From assembly GCA_002491565.1 (NCBI GenBank), contig DKWE01000001.1, positions 9,264 to 73,263 of the forward strand: DNA of 64,000 nucleotides, given 5' to 3'. Shown piece by piece: positions 35,016 to 43,363 of this stretch. The translations under genes and the position numbers were made by a program. How positions within the stretch are numbered: the stretch's first letter is position 1; the number at the start of each line of letters is the position of its first letter. The stretch comes from Lachnospiraceae bacterium UBA7160 (GTDB lineage Bacteria > Bacillota > Clostridia > Lachnospirales > Lachnospiraceae). The notes under the pieces are model-generated. The model was not told where the DNA came from and ran no database searches. It was given only the letters and a program-made list of their open reading frames with translations.

Positions 35016-35070
35016 ACTATAGCACAAAAGTTTCTGCTCCGCAAGGGCAAAGAGTACCGTTGCGGAGCAG
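35016..35070 (-). promoter_or_regulatory. DegV promoter with overlapping 11-bp inverted repeat
   Basis: Minus strand TTGCGG (35039-35044), 17 bp, TATAGT (35016-35021). Perfect arms CTGCTCCGCAA (35034-35044) and TTGCGGAGCAG (35060-35070) cover the -35 box, so it could be an operator. A second small palindrome GGTTAT-CCAC-ATAACC lies in the leader near 34957. Confidence 0.5.
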
Positions 35071-35202
35071 CCAGTCATATCACATAACAGCATCAGCCAG
35101 CTCATAGTGTCCTGGCGAAGGACCTATAGGGGGCATCCAGGGTATGCCAGCTGTTACAATTCAGCCAGCTATTGCCAAAGGAAGCACACTGTCATGTTTT
35201 TC

Positions 35203-35231
35203 TTGCGTTTCTAACCGTTTTCCTTTATACT
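35203..35231 (+). promoter_or_regulatory. Promoter of the DUF1622 gene
   Basis: TTGCGT (35203-35208), 17 bp, TATACT (35226-35231), about 120 bp before the ATG. The rest of 35071-35353 shows no gene. Confidence 0.5.
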
Positions 35232-35353
35232 GAAGACAAGATTAAAACATTCTGCGTGTTAGAAAAATGATGCCGCAGTCTGTCTGCCAGGCAAGAGTTA
35301 TGCCAGGCTGCGTCTTCTAAAGCATCCAATAAGACAGGAGAGGAACAATCTTT

Positions 35354-36037
35354 ATGGAAATGATGGAATTACTGGAATCAGTACTACACTCCTTTGTGAA
35401 CCTGGCAATGCTGCTCTTTGAGTACATCGGAGTCGGCGTCATTACCTTCGCCGGTATTCAGGGAATTGTGAACTATATCCGCCGGAAACCGGAGACGCGT
35501 CTCGTACTCGCTCAGGGACTTGCGATGGGACTTGAATTCAAGCTTGGAAGCGAAATCCTCCGTACTGTCGTTGTACGAAGCTTGAGTGAAATTGCAATCG
35601 TCGGCAGCATCATCGCCCTTCGCGCAGTCCTCACGATCCTGATCCACTGGGAGATCAAGAATGAGAAGAATGAAGAAGGCGAGATCTATGCAGCGCGGAA
35701 AAAGGAAACGAAAGCTTCTAAAGCTTTCGCAGCAGATTCTTCCGAATCCTTTCCGGAGCCCGTCCTTGATGCTGATCTGATCGATTCCCTGGGCTCTTCC
35801 GATGATTCTGCAGACGCAACGGGATCCGCAAAAGCATCCGGCCCTGCAAAGTCCTCCGGGACTTCCGCAAAAGCATCCGGCTCTGCGAAGTCCTCCGGTG
35901 CTTCCGCAAAGGCATCCGGCTCTGCGAAGTCTTCTAATGCTTCTTATTCCAATTCTCCTTACGCACCGCTGCGGCCAGTGGAAGAGCTGGATGATTCCTT
36001 CTTCACATTGCCAAAGTCATCTGATAAGGACAATTGA
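35354..36037 (+). CDS. DUF1622 membrane protein with repeat-rich tail
   Basis: The first 105 residues match the DUF1622 family: a helix at 13-35 (LAMLLFEYIGVGVITFAGI), the conserved LEFKLGSEILRTVVVRSLSE, and a second helix pair ending in LTILIHWEIK. Function in the family is unknown. Unlike usual members of about 110-120 residues, this one has a 120-residue hydrophilic extension with three 13-residue units of the SAKASGSAKSSGA type. The ATG at 35354 has AGGAGAGG 10 bases upstream. Confidence 0.75.
   Translation: MEMMELLESVLHSFVNLAMLLFEYIGVGVITFAGIQGIVNYIRRKPETRLVLAQGLAMGLEFKLGSEILRTVVVRSLSEIAIVGSIIALRAVLTILIHWEIKNEKNEEGEIYAARKKETKASKAFAADSSESFPEPVLDADLIDSLGSSDDSADATGSAKASGPAKSSGTSAKASGSAKSSGASAKASGSAKSSNASYSNSPYAPLRPVEELDDSFFTLPKSSDKDN
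35825..35941 (+). repeat. Three 39-nt tandem repeats in the DUF1622 tail
   Basis: Units begin at 35825, 35864 and 35903 with TCCGCAAA and end in TCC-rich codons. They are in frame, differ at a few bases, and encode a Ser/Ala/Lys/Gly linker. Confidence 0.85.
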
Positions 36038-36055
36038 TGTTTTCTATCTTTATTC

Positions 36056-36580
36056 TCACAGTTTTCCTGCAATCACTGCACTTGCGGCGATTCCGGCAAA
36101 GCTGGCAAGAAGCGCGCCAGATAAGGTATGGCGCGTTTTTTTGATGCCCGCTGTCATAAAGTAGACACTCATTGTATAGAAAATTGTCTCGGTACAGCAC
36201 ATCATCAAGGATGCCGTAAGACCGATCCGTGAATCCGTTCCATACTCCTTGAACAAATCCAATAGCAATCCTGTCGCGGCGCTGGAAGAAAACATACGCA
36301 CCACTGTAAGCGGGAGGAGAGGCGCCGGAAAGTAATTGTTGCCGCACAGCCCGGCCAGCAGTCCTCCCAGAAAATCCAAAAAACCAGAGGCGCGCAGTAC
36401 TCCAGTCGCAACCATCAGCCCGATCAAGGTCGGGACGATACGCACGACTGTCTTCAGTCCTTCCTGCGCGCCTCTTACAAAGCTGTCATAGACCGGCACC
36501 TGCACCAGCATGCCGTAGCCAATAATATACAGTATCAAAAATGGAATTATAAATTGTGACAGGTACAGCAGAAATTGCAT
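36056..36580 (-). CDS. spmB: Spore maturation protein B (nucleoside-recognition/Gate domain)
   Basis: SpmB, with SpmA, is needed for spore core dehydration and heat resistance. This 174-residue membrane protein has the Gate domain pattern (YDSFVRGAQEGLKTVVRIVPTL, LTVVRMFSSSAATGLL, GTDSRIGLTASLMMCCTETIFYT) and its length matches SpmB. No spmA is visible on either side although the two are usually adjacent, so either it lies elsewhere or was lost. It converges on the DUF1622 gene with an 18-bp gap. Confidence 0.88.
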   Translation of the reverse strand: MQFLLYLSQFIIPFLILYIIGYGMLVQVPVYDSFVRGAQEGLKTVVRIVPTLIGLMVATGVLRASGFLDFLGGLLAGLCGNNYFPAPLLPLTVVRMFSSSAATGLLLDLFKEYGTDSRIGLTASLMMCCTETIFYTMSVYFMTAGIKKTRHTLSGALLASFAGIAASAVIAGKL

Positions 36581-36692
36581 AAGACACCGCCATGGAATGC
36601 TTCACTGTCACTATATGCTATCCATCCCAATGCTATTACTACGTATTATAACTAACTTTACTAAATCATATTGCAATCAGCGATATCAGAAC

Positions 36693-36769
36693 GCATCATC
36701 CACTCATAGATCCCCCAAGGCGGACACCCCTGCAGGTCTTTTCCCAGAGGATTATGAGCCGGATGATGC
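36693..36769. repeat. Intergenic palindrome, family C
   Basis: Inverted ends GCATCATCC (36693-36701, then ACTCATA) and GGATGATGC (36761-36769, preceded by ATTATGAGCC). A similar element lies at 44495-44570. This one follows the surface-protein gene on the minus strand and may help end its transcript. Confidence 0.45.
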
Positions 36770-36786
36770 CCGACCAAATCACTTGA

Positions 36787-39700
36787 TTACTTCTTTCGTT
36801 TCCGTGTCACGACCACCGCAACGATCACAATCGCTGACAGCACCAGCACGATCACATATGGCAGAATCGGTGTCTCATCGCCGGTCTGAACATCTCCTGC
36901 CGGTCCGCTGGTACCATTCGGATAATAACCGCCTCCTCCGATGTTATTTCCATCACCGCTGATGATAGAACCCCAGTCCGTCCCGCCGCTATTTGCAGTA
37001 TACACAGAATTCAGCAGGATACTCTGAATCTCCGTGCGCTCCTGTGTGAACGCCGCCGTCGCATTTACGACACGGATCTCATATCCAAACTCCGCGCCTT
37101 CCTTCACCAGCCTGCCTTCCTTATCCACCTCCGCGACGTAGATTGTCGTCTCAGAAGCGGAGCCAAGATTCAGCGTCAGTTTCAAAGTCACAGAACTCTT
37201 TCCGTTCAGGGTAAGCGGAATCGGATCTGTGTAAAGCTGCGTGAACTCCGGATCTTTAAACAAACCTGCGTAGAAGGTCGCATTGACTGCCTTCTGCTCT
37301 GTTCCCTGGTACACCTTCTTTGTCAGATACAAAGTCACTTTGGACACCTTTGCACGGTTCGTGATCGTCACGGTCTTCTCATCGCCCCCGGCAAGTGTCA
37401 CCTGAGGCTGATCAATGCTGACATTATAGCCAAACCCTGAATTTTCTGTAATCCGTCTTCCATTCTCATCGACCTCAGCGATATAGTAGGTCATGGCCTC
37501 CTCGCCGGACAGTAAAATTCTGCGCCGCGCACTTGCTTCGGAGGTATTCTCCAGCGGAAGTGCTACAATCGTCGGCGTATCGCTGTAGTCAGCATTCCGG
37601 TAAATGCCTGCATAGAACGTCTTCGCTGCGCTCTCTGCCTCTCCTGCCGTATTCTGCAGCTTCACAGCAAGCGTCAGAACCGCTGTATAGCGATAGCCGC
37701 GCGGAAGAGCCTCATACGTATTACGGATCACCGCCTGCCTGCCTGCCGTTGCAACCACTATCTTTCCTGCATTCGTATACTCAATCCTGCAGGCTGTTCC
37801 CTGATTGTCCTTTGAAGTCAAAAGATTGCCATACTCATCCGTCTCAGTGAGATAGTACGTTCCGGCCGGAAGCTTCTCGAAATTCGTCACGCCGCTCAGC
37901 GCGTCTACCGTTATCGCCTGCACATCGCTGATCTTCCTGCTCCGGTCTGCATCCGCAAACAATGCTGCATAAAAGGTATATCTTCCTTCCGCCGCATACG
38001 TCCCATCTGCCAGATCACGCGCATAGACCGGCTTGTCGCCACTGTAAACCTGCATCACTGCCTGCACCGTATAGCCATTCGCCGGAAGTGCTTCGTTTTT
38101 CAGCACTGCCTCGGCTGTCGTTCCCTCTGTCACTACGATCTCCGCATCGGCCGTGTTCTGATATCCCGATGGCGCCGTCAGCTCTGTCAGAAGGTACGTA
38201 CCCGCAGGTATCTTATTAGTCAGTACAATCTCCTTGCTTCCAGACTGGAAAATCGCTCCTCCGTCCTCAGCAAGTCCCAGATTCACAATCTTCCCTGTCT
38301 CTTTATTCTTCAGGACAAGACGCGCACCCTGCAACAGATTGCCGCTGCCATCCTCCACGCGGATTTTGACCACAGAACCATTCAGCTGATCAATGACTGT
38401 CACAGAAGATTTGCTTCCGCACACCACTGTCACCTTTTGATCCTTGCTCTCCGGTGAAATCTGATATGTGATTGAATATGCAAAGCCTTCCTGGTCGGAA
38501 TGGATGACTGTTCCCTTGGCATCGACCTGCGCCACATACAGATCCTCTGTCGCTTTTGTCAGCATGATCCCGGCTGTCACACTTCTGGAAGCCTTATTGT
38601 TCATTTCAAACTTCAGCGGCGCCTCCAGAACCGGTGTCTGAAATGCCTTATCCTCATAAAGCATGACATAAAAAGTCTCATCCGTCTTCTTGGCCTTGCC
38701 ATCCGTTCCCCTGGTCTCCACCGTTACCGGAATCTTAGCCTCATAACCAAATGCCTTGTCCGGATAGGTCGTATACTGGTACTCCAGCACCGCCGTCTGA
38801 TCCGTGACCGATACCGATGCATCCGCTTTGCCAGAGAGCTGAAGCTTGTATGTTCTCCCGGTATTCTCTGCCAGTACATTGCCAAACTCATCTGTCGCTA
38901 CGAGATCATAGACGGTATTGTCCGCCAGGCCTGTAAAGACGATTTCCCCTGAGACAGCCGACCCGGGAGCCCAGATCAGTTCCTTGACCTCACTTACACG
39001 CTTTGCCGGTTCGGAACGGTCATAAAGCGCCACATACGCGCGCTGCTCCTTTTGCGCCGTCAGCTGTACTTTATTAAACTTTGCATTTGCCGTTACCACA
39101 AGCGCCGGTCCATCCGTCTGCGCTTTTTTATTTGTCACCTTCAGCTCAATTGGCTCTGCGTTTTCCGAAACCGTAAACGCTGTATCCTCCGCGATGAGAT
39201 AGCCATCCGGAGCTTTGATTTCAGAGAGCAGGTAATCTCCTGCCGGAAGTCCATACAGGCTGATATCTGCACCCTGGTACTCAAGATAGTATCCAGGCTT
39301 TCCGTCCATACCGGACAGCATCGTGCCATCCGCATGCTTCACTATAAAGGCTGCTCCGGAAAGACGCGTGCTGGCATCCTCCTCGTCAATCAGACTGAAT
39401 ACCACCTGTGCCTGCTTCTGCAGCGGAATATTCAATATCGTACCATCCCATCTGCACAGATTATCTCCGCCTACCGTCAACGTACCTTCCTCGCTGACAT
39501 TCAAGTAAATCCTGGACGGCATCAGATACGATACCTCAGCTGCAGGAAGTTCTGTCAGCTGCAGATAATAACTGCCGCCGTAATTCAGAGATGCCACAGC
39601 GGTCGCCGCATCCTCCCAGGCAATCACCGCTGCCTCCGCATCTTTTTCAAAGGCAATCGTTTCATTCTCCCCATAAATCGTCTCTGCCGCACAAATCACA

Positions 39701-41385
39701 CCCTTGCCTCCGGCAAGCGGAGCTGCAGCTGTATCGTCCGCATCCGAAAGCGCAACCTGCAACTGCACACCCTCCTCTGAATACCAGAGCATTTTATGCA
39801 GCTCGGCAGTGTCCAGATCTACTACTTCCTCCGTCATTTCCTCCGGACCGGATTCATCCTCTGTCTGTGTCTCTTCCTTGCTGGCTGTTTCCGACTCTGA
39901 CTCCTCTTCTGCCGCAATATCCTCTGATTGTGCCTCCGTGAGAGAAATCTCTAACTCCATATCCGTCTCCGGAACCTCAGATGCCGCCTCCGTCGGTGTT
40001 TCCGTCTCCGGGGTCTGTGTCGCCGCCTCTGTCGGTGCTTCTGTCTCCGGGGTCTGCGTCGCCGCCTCCGTCGGTGCTTCCGTCTCCGGGGTCTGCGTCA
40101 TTGCCTCTGTCACTGGTACTTCTTCCGGTGTTTCCGTCTCCGGGGTCTGTGTCGCCGCCTCCGTCTGCAGCTCCGGCGCACCCTTCATCAGCACAACCCG
40201 CATCAAATCCTTTACACCACTCGCCACGGTAATCTTGTCTGCATAAATAGCACCCGCCATACCAGACTGGACTGTCACCTTCGCCCCCGGCGCAAGGAAG
40301 GTACCCTGCAGACCGTCCGCCGATGCCAGCGTTAGCGTCCCCTCATATACTTCAAAGTCCTCACCGGACAGATACGCAAAATTATACAGAATATCTCCGG
40401 ATTCCCACGGCATATGATAAGCCACCGTCTGGCCGGAATCCTTCAGCGCATAGTCAGAAAACGAAAGCGCCTGATCCTTTTCCGCTGCTATGACATTGAC
40501 TACCACACACTTGTCCGTCACATCAAGGACCTGATCCTTATAAAGATCCGTCAGCTGCCTGCAATCCAGCTTTCCATTTGCATCTGCATACAGATTGATT
40601 ACCTGAACTCCCGCAGTCGACTGGCCATCCGCCAGTTCCTTTGAGAAGTTTTCAAGGCCATTGACAATCGTACTCCCTGCTGCGCCATCCGCAACCAGTG
40701 ACTCCGGCTCGTCAGTCATCTCCTCCAGAAGCTTTGCTGTCGTCTCAGGCAGTTCTACCGTCCCTGCCGCAAACAGGTACGGCAGCGCCGATGCCAGCGA
40801 ACCTGTCAGCATACTTCCCTCTATCTTCTTTCCGTCATTGACGCGCTCGGACCGCTCCGTCTCAGTTTCGGATTCTGATTCATTCTCAGTCTCTTTTTTC
40901 TTTTTCTTCTTTTTCGTCTTTTCGGTCTGCTCTTCTTCTGTCGTCGGAGCCGGACCCTCCGTCTCTGGGGCTTCCGTCACTGGGGCGGGGGCCTCTGTCG
41001 CCGGAGCCTCCGTTGCCGGCGCTTCCGTCACCGGGGCGGGGGCCTCTGTTGCCGGAGCCTCTGTTGCCGGTGCTTCCGTCGCCGGAGCCGGAGCCTCTGT
41101 TGCCGGCGCTTCCGTCGCCGGAGCCGGAGCCTCCGTTGCCGGTGCTTCTGTCGCCGGAGCCGGAGCCTCTGTTGCCGGCGCTTCCGTTGCCGGGGCCGGG
41201 GCCTCCGTTGCCGGTGCTTCTGCTGCTGGAGCCGTGGCTTCTGTCGCCGGCGCTTCCGCCTCAACCGCCAGCTCCTGTGTCTCCTGCACTTCACTCTCTT
41301 CCGCAACCCCTACAGCCTCACATTGCTGGAACAACATTGCAGCCGCCATCACAGTTGCCGCAATTCTGCTAAACTTCCGTCTCAT
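36787..41385 (-). CDS. Large repetitive surface protein, choice-of-anchor A and SpaA/Cna-B domains
   Basis: This 1532-residue protein is probably displayed on the cell wall. It has a signal peptide (RIAATVMAAAMLF), a Pro/Ala/Thr/Glu stalk of APATE units (about 45-145), a lysine-rich patch, a choice-of-anchor A-like domain (GDILYNFAYL to GTFLAPGAKVTV, about 230-400), a second TQTPETEAPTEAA stalk, and several Cna-B/SpaA-like domains (SGAAFIVKHADG with GYLIAED; LQGARLVLKN with APSGYQNT). It ends in VQTGDETP, a hydrophobic helix and RKRKK, a sortase-like signal without a classical LPxTG. AGGAGG lies 8 bases before the ATG at 41385. It is a candidate adhesin; the ligand is unknown. Confidence 0.82.
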   Translation of the reverse strand: MRRKFSRIAATVMAAAMLFQQCEAVGVAEESEVQETQELAVEAEAPATEATAPAAEAPATEAPAPATEAPATEAPAPATEAPATEAPAPATEAPATEAPAPATEAPATEAPATEAPAPVTEAPATEAPATEAPAPVTEAPETEGPAPTTEEEQTEKTKKKKKKKETENESESETETERSERVNDGKKIEGSMLTGSLASALPYLFAAGTVELPETTAKLLEEMTDEPESLVADGAAGSTIVNGLENFSKELADGQSTAGVQVINLYADANGKLDCRQLTDLYKDQVLDVTDKCVVVNVIAAEKDQALSFSDYALKDSGQTVAYHMPWESGDILYNFAYLSGEDFEVYEGTLTLASADGLQGTFLAPGAKVTVQSGMAGAIYADKITVASGVKDLMRVVLMKGAPELQTEAATQTPETETPEEVPVTEAMTQTPETEAPTEAATQTPETEAPTEAATQTPETETPTEAASEVPETDMELEISLTEAQSEDIAAEEESESETASKEETQTEDESGPEEMTEEVVDLDTAELHKMLWYSEEGVQLQVALSDADDTAAAPLAGGKGVICAAETIYGENETIAFEKDAEAAVIAWEDAATAVASLNYGGSYYLQLTELPAAEVSYLMPSRIYLNVSEEGTLTVGGDNLCRWDGTILNIPLQKQAQVVFSLIDEEDASTRLSGAAFIVKHADGTMLSGMDGKPGYYLEYQGADISLYGLPAGDYLLSEIKAPDGYLIAEDTAFTVSENAEPIELKVTNKKAQTDGPALVVTANAKFNKVQLTAQKEQRAYVALYDRSEPAKRVSEVKELIWAPGSAVSGEIVFTGLADNTVYDLVATDEFGNVLAENTGRTYKLQLSGKADASVSVTDQTAVLEYQYTTYPDKAFGYEAKIPVTVETRGTDGKAKKTDETFYVMLYEDKAFQTPVLEAPLKFEMNNKASRSVTAGIMLTKATEDLYVAQVDAKGTVIHSDQEGFAYSITYQISPESKDQKVTVVCGSKSSVTVIDQLNGSVVKIRVEDGSGNLLQGARLVLKNKETGKIVNLGLAEDGGAIFQSGSKEIVLTNKIPAGTYLLTELTAPSGYQNTADAEIVVTEGTTAEAVLKNEALPANGYTVQAVMQVYSGDKPVYARDLADGTYAAEGRYTFYAALFADADRSRKISDVQAITVDALSGVTNFEKLPAGTYYLTETDEYGNLLTSKDNQGTACRIEYTNAGKIVVATAGRQAVIRNTYEALPRGYRYTAVLTLAVKLQNTAGEAESAAKTFYAGIYRNADYSDTPTIVALPLENTSEASARRRILLSGEEAMTYYIAEVDENGRRITENSGFGYNVSIDQPQVTLAGGDEKTVTITNRAKVSKVTLYLTKKVYQGTEQKAVNATFYAGLFKDPEFTQLYTDPIPLTLNGKSSVTLKLTLNLGSASETTIYVAEVDKEGRLVKEGAEFGYEIRVVNATAAFTQERTEIQSILLNSVYTANSGGTDWGSIISGDGNNIGGGGYYPNGTSGPAGDVQTGDETPILPYVIVLVLSAIVIVAVVVTRKRKK
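40985..41255 (-). repeat. APATE-type repeat tract in the surface-protein gene
   Basis: Short units coding for APATE, APATEAP and APVTEAP are repeated many times. Because the units are in phase they also create long open frames on the other strand, which are artefacts. Such tracts are prone to length change. Confidence 0.8.
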
Positions 41386-41502
41386 CAAATAAACCTCCTC
41401 TTCCAGACCCTCGCTTCCTCAAACCGCTCCTGTCTAAAAACGCCAAATGTTCACTGTGCTTTTGTACCGACACATCACAGCTATTCCACGTGACTTTTTT
41501 CC

Positions 41503-41531
41503 AGTATAGTACACTCCCTTCCCTCCGTAAA
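41503..41531 (-). promoter_or_regulatory. Candidate promoter of the surface-protein gene
   Basis: Minus strand TTTACG (41526-41531), 17 bp, TATACT (41503-41508), about 120 bp before the start. Confidence 0.4.
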
Positions 41532-41586
41532 CAAAAACTTTCTTAAATCTTTTCTATAAAAACCTGCCCTTATGAAAGTAATGAAA

Positions 41587-41609
41587 GAGCTTCCGCCCTG
41601 CGGAAGCTC
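41587..41609 (-). terminator. Terminator of upp
   Basis: Perfect 10-bp stem GAGCTTCCGC/GCGGAAGCTC with a 3-base loop, followed on the minus strand by TTTCATTACTTTC, about 10 bp after the upp stop. Confidence 0.7.
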
Positions 41610-41619
41610 CCTTCCCTAT

Positions 41620-42249
41620 CTACTTTGTTCCGAAAATACGGTCTCCCGCATCCCCAAGCCCGGGCACGATATAGCCATGCTCATTGAGATGCTCATCAAC
41701 CGCTCCAATGTAAATATCCACATCCGGATGTGCCTTCTTCATCGCCAGAATTCCTTCCGGTGCTGCAATAATGCACATAAACCGGATCTTTTTCACGCCC
41801 TTATCCTTCAGCATCTGAATGGCAGCCACTGAAGATCCACCCGTCGCCAGCATCGGGTCAACCACAAATACCTCGCGCTCGTCAGAATCCGCCGGAAGCT
41901 TGCAGTAATATTCTACCGGCTTCAGTGTCTCCGGGTCACGGTACAACCCGATGTGTCCGACCTTCGCCGCCGGGATCATCGCCAGCATTCCATCCACCAT
42001 GCCAAGTCCCGCGCGCAGAATCGGCACGACCGCCAGCTTCTTCCCGCTCAGCTCCTTCACCGTCGTTTTGCAGATCGGCGTCTCGATCTCCACATCCTTC
42101 AGCTTCAGATCACGCGTTGCCTCATAACACATGTACATCGCGATCTCACTGATCAGCGCACGAAAATCCCGTGAGCCCGTATCTTTTCTTCTGATCAATC
42201 CAATCTTGTGCTGGATCAATGGATGATCCATGATTACAACCTTCTGCAT
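41620..42249 (-). CDS. upp: Uracil phosphoribosyltransferase
   Basis: This salvage enzyme makes UMP from uracil and PRPP. The PRPP-binding loop VVDPMLATGGSS and the uracil-binding region (YIVPGLGDAGDRIFGTK at the C terminus) are conserved. The 209-residue length is exact for the family. GGAGG lies 8 bases before the ATG. It stands downstream of rpiB, matching the sua5-ywlE-rpiB-upp order known from Bacillus without glyA and ywlG. Confidence 0.95.
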   Translation of the reverse strand: MQKVVIMDHPLIQHKIGLIRRKDTGSRDFRALISEIAMYMCYEATRDLKLKDVEIETPICKTTVKELSGKKLAVVPILRAGLGMVDGMLAMIPAAKVGHIGLYRDPETLKPVEYYCKLPADSDEREVFVVDPMLATGGSSVAAIQMLKDKGVKKIRFMCIIAAPEGILAMKKAHPDVDIYIGAVDEHLNEHGYIVPGLGDAGDRIFGTK

Positions 42250-42450
42250 AACAGCATCCTCCCTTATCTCGTGTTATCCTCAGCCAGATATCTCACACAC
42301 CAGGTGTCCAAACTTTCGCAGAGGACCGTACTGCTATCCTATATCGCCTCTGCATTCTTTGCCCCGCCGCGCTTACATTTTAGACACATACTTGAAAAAA
42401 CTGTTCAACCTCAAACTGATTCACTCCATACCGCCGGTCCCCAGCAAGCC

Positions 42451-42882
42451 TTAGTCCTCATCAATCATCCGCACCCTGCGCGCGTGCCGCTCAGCGCCGG
42501 AAAATTCCGTATCCAGAAATGTATCGACAATCTTATTCGCCAGGCCCGGTCCAAGTACCCGCGCGCCCATTGCCAGAATATTCGCGTCATTGTGGAGTCT
42601 CGTCGCCTCCGCGCTGAAGCAATCGCTGCAGAGCGCCGCACGGATGCCTTTATAGCGGTTCGCCGTAATCGAAATGCCGATACCCGTACCGCAGATCAGA
42701 ATTCCCTTCTCACATCTGCCCTCCAGGATCTCCCGAACTACTTTTTTGGCATACACCGGATAATCCACCGAATCCTCCGAGTATGTTCCACAGTCCGTGT
42801 ACGCGATCTTTCGCTCGTCCAGATGCTTCTTGACCTCCTGCATCAGACCATATCCTGCCTGATCACATCCCAATGCTAACAT
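42451..42882 (-). CDS. rpiB: Ribose 5-phosphate isomerase B
   Basis: This enzyme interconverts ribose 5-phosphate and ribulose 5-phosphate. The family's CDQAGY start, the CGTGIGISITANRYKGIRAALC active-site region (catalytic cysteine and anion hole) and the HNDANILAMGARVLG motif are all present. The ATG at 42882 has AGGAGG 7 bases upstream and overlaps the preceding gene by 7 bp, so the two are translationally coupled. The 143-residue length is normal. Confidence 0.94.
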   Translation of the reverse strand: MLALGCDQAGYGLMQEVKKHLDERKIAYTDCGTYSEDSVDYPVYAKKVVREILEGRCEKGILICGTGIGISITANRYKGIRAALCSDCFSAEATRLHNDANILAMGARVLGPGLANKIVDTFLDTEFSGAERHARRVRMIDED

Positions 42883-43343
42883 AATAATTCCTCCTCGTTC
42901 AGCTGTACCACAAGTTTTGCAATCAGAGCCTCCAGCTCTGCAAAGCACTGCCCATAATCTGCAAGCGAGCCGCCGTATGGATTTATGATGCCCCTCGACT
43001 CTCCGACGTATTCATGCAGCATCCGTACCTGCTCCGAACGCTTCTCGCCAAACTCACTTGCAACCTTTTGCCGAACCTCCTCCTGCAAAGCCAGCATCAG
43101 CGTCCGCTCCTGAAAGTCCTCTTCCACCAGAGGATCACTCATATGATCCTTCATTGTCAGACCGTTGCGGACGAGAATTGCCTCCGCTTTCGGATTGATC
43201 GGCTCCGGAAACAGCACCACAACTCCCTTTGAGGTAATCGACAGCTCCTCCAGCAGAAATTTACTCTGCAGGATTGCCTCAGCCATCGGACCCAGGGCAG
43301 TATCGCCGCTGCTCACGAATATCAATCTGTCAAACTGTTTCAA
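42876..43343 (-). CDS. YwlE-like low-molecular-weight phosphatase homologue, catalytic residues lost
   Basis: By position (between sua5 and rpiB) and fold this is the counterpart of YwlE, the protein-arginine phosphatase of Bacillus. The P-loop should read CTGNTCRSPMAE; here it reads SSGDTALGPMAE (residues 11-22), so the nucleophilic cysteine is serine (S11) and the phosphate-binding arginine is leucine (L17). The general-acid aspartate of the DPFGGS loop is asparagine (N121 in INPYGGS). The rest of the fold, 155 residues, is intact and the gene is tightly placed in its operon, so it is probably a non-catalytic binding or regulatory protein rather than a decaying gene. Confidence 0.78.
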   Translation of the reverse strand: MKQFDRLIFVSSGDTALGPMAEAILQSKFLLEELSITSKGVVVLFPEPINPKAEAILVRNGLTMKDHMSDPLVEEDFQERTLMLALQEEVRQKVASEFGEKRSEQVRMLHEYVGESRGIINPYGGSLADYGQCFAELEALIAKLVVQLNEEELLC

Positions 43344-43363
43344 TGCGTTTCCCCCCTGCCCCC

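Noticed and set aside
35825..35941. 39-nt repeats considered as a CRISPR array
   Set aside because: The units are directly adjacent with no spacers and are translated in frame within a membrane-protein gene.
40661..41392. 243-codon plus-strand frame of Gly-Ala-Ser-Val repeats, opposite the surface-protein gene
   Set aside because: It is the mirror image of the in-phase APATE repeats; no ribosome site, and the minus-strand protein has signal, domains and sorting tail.
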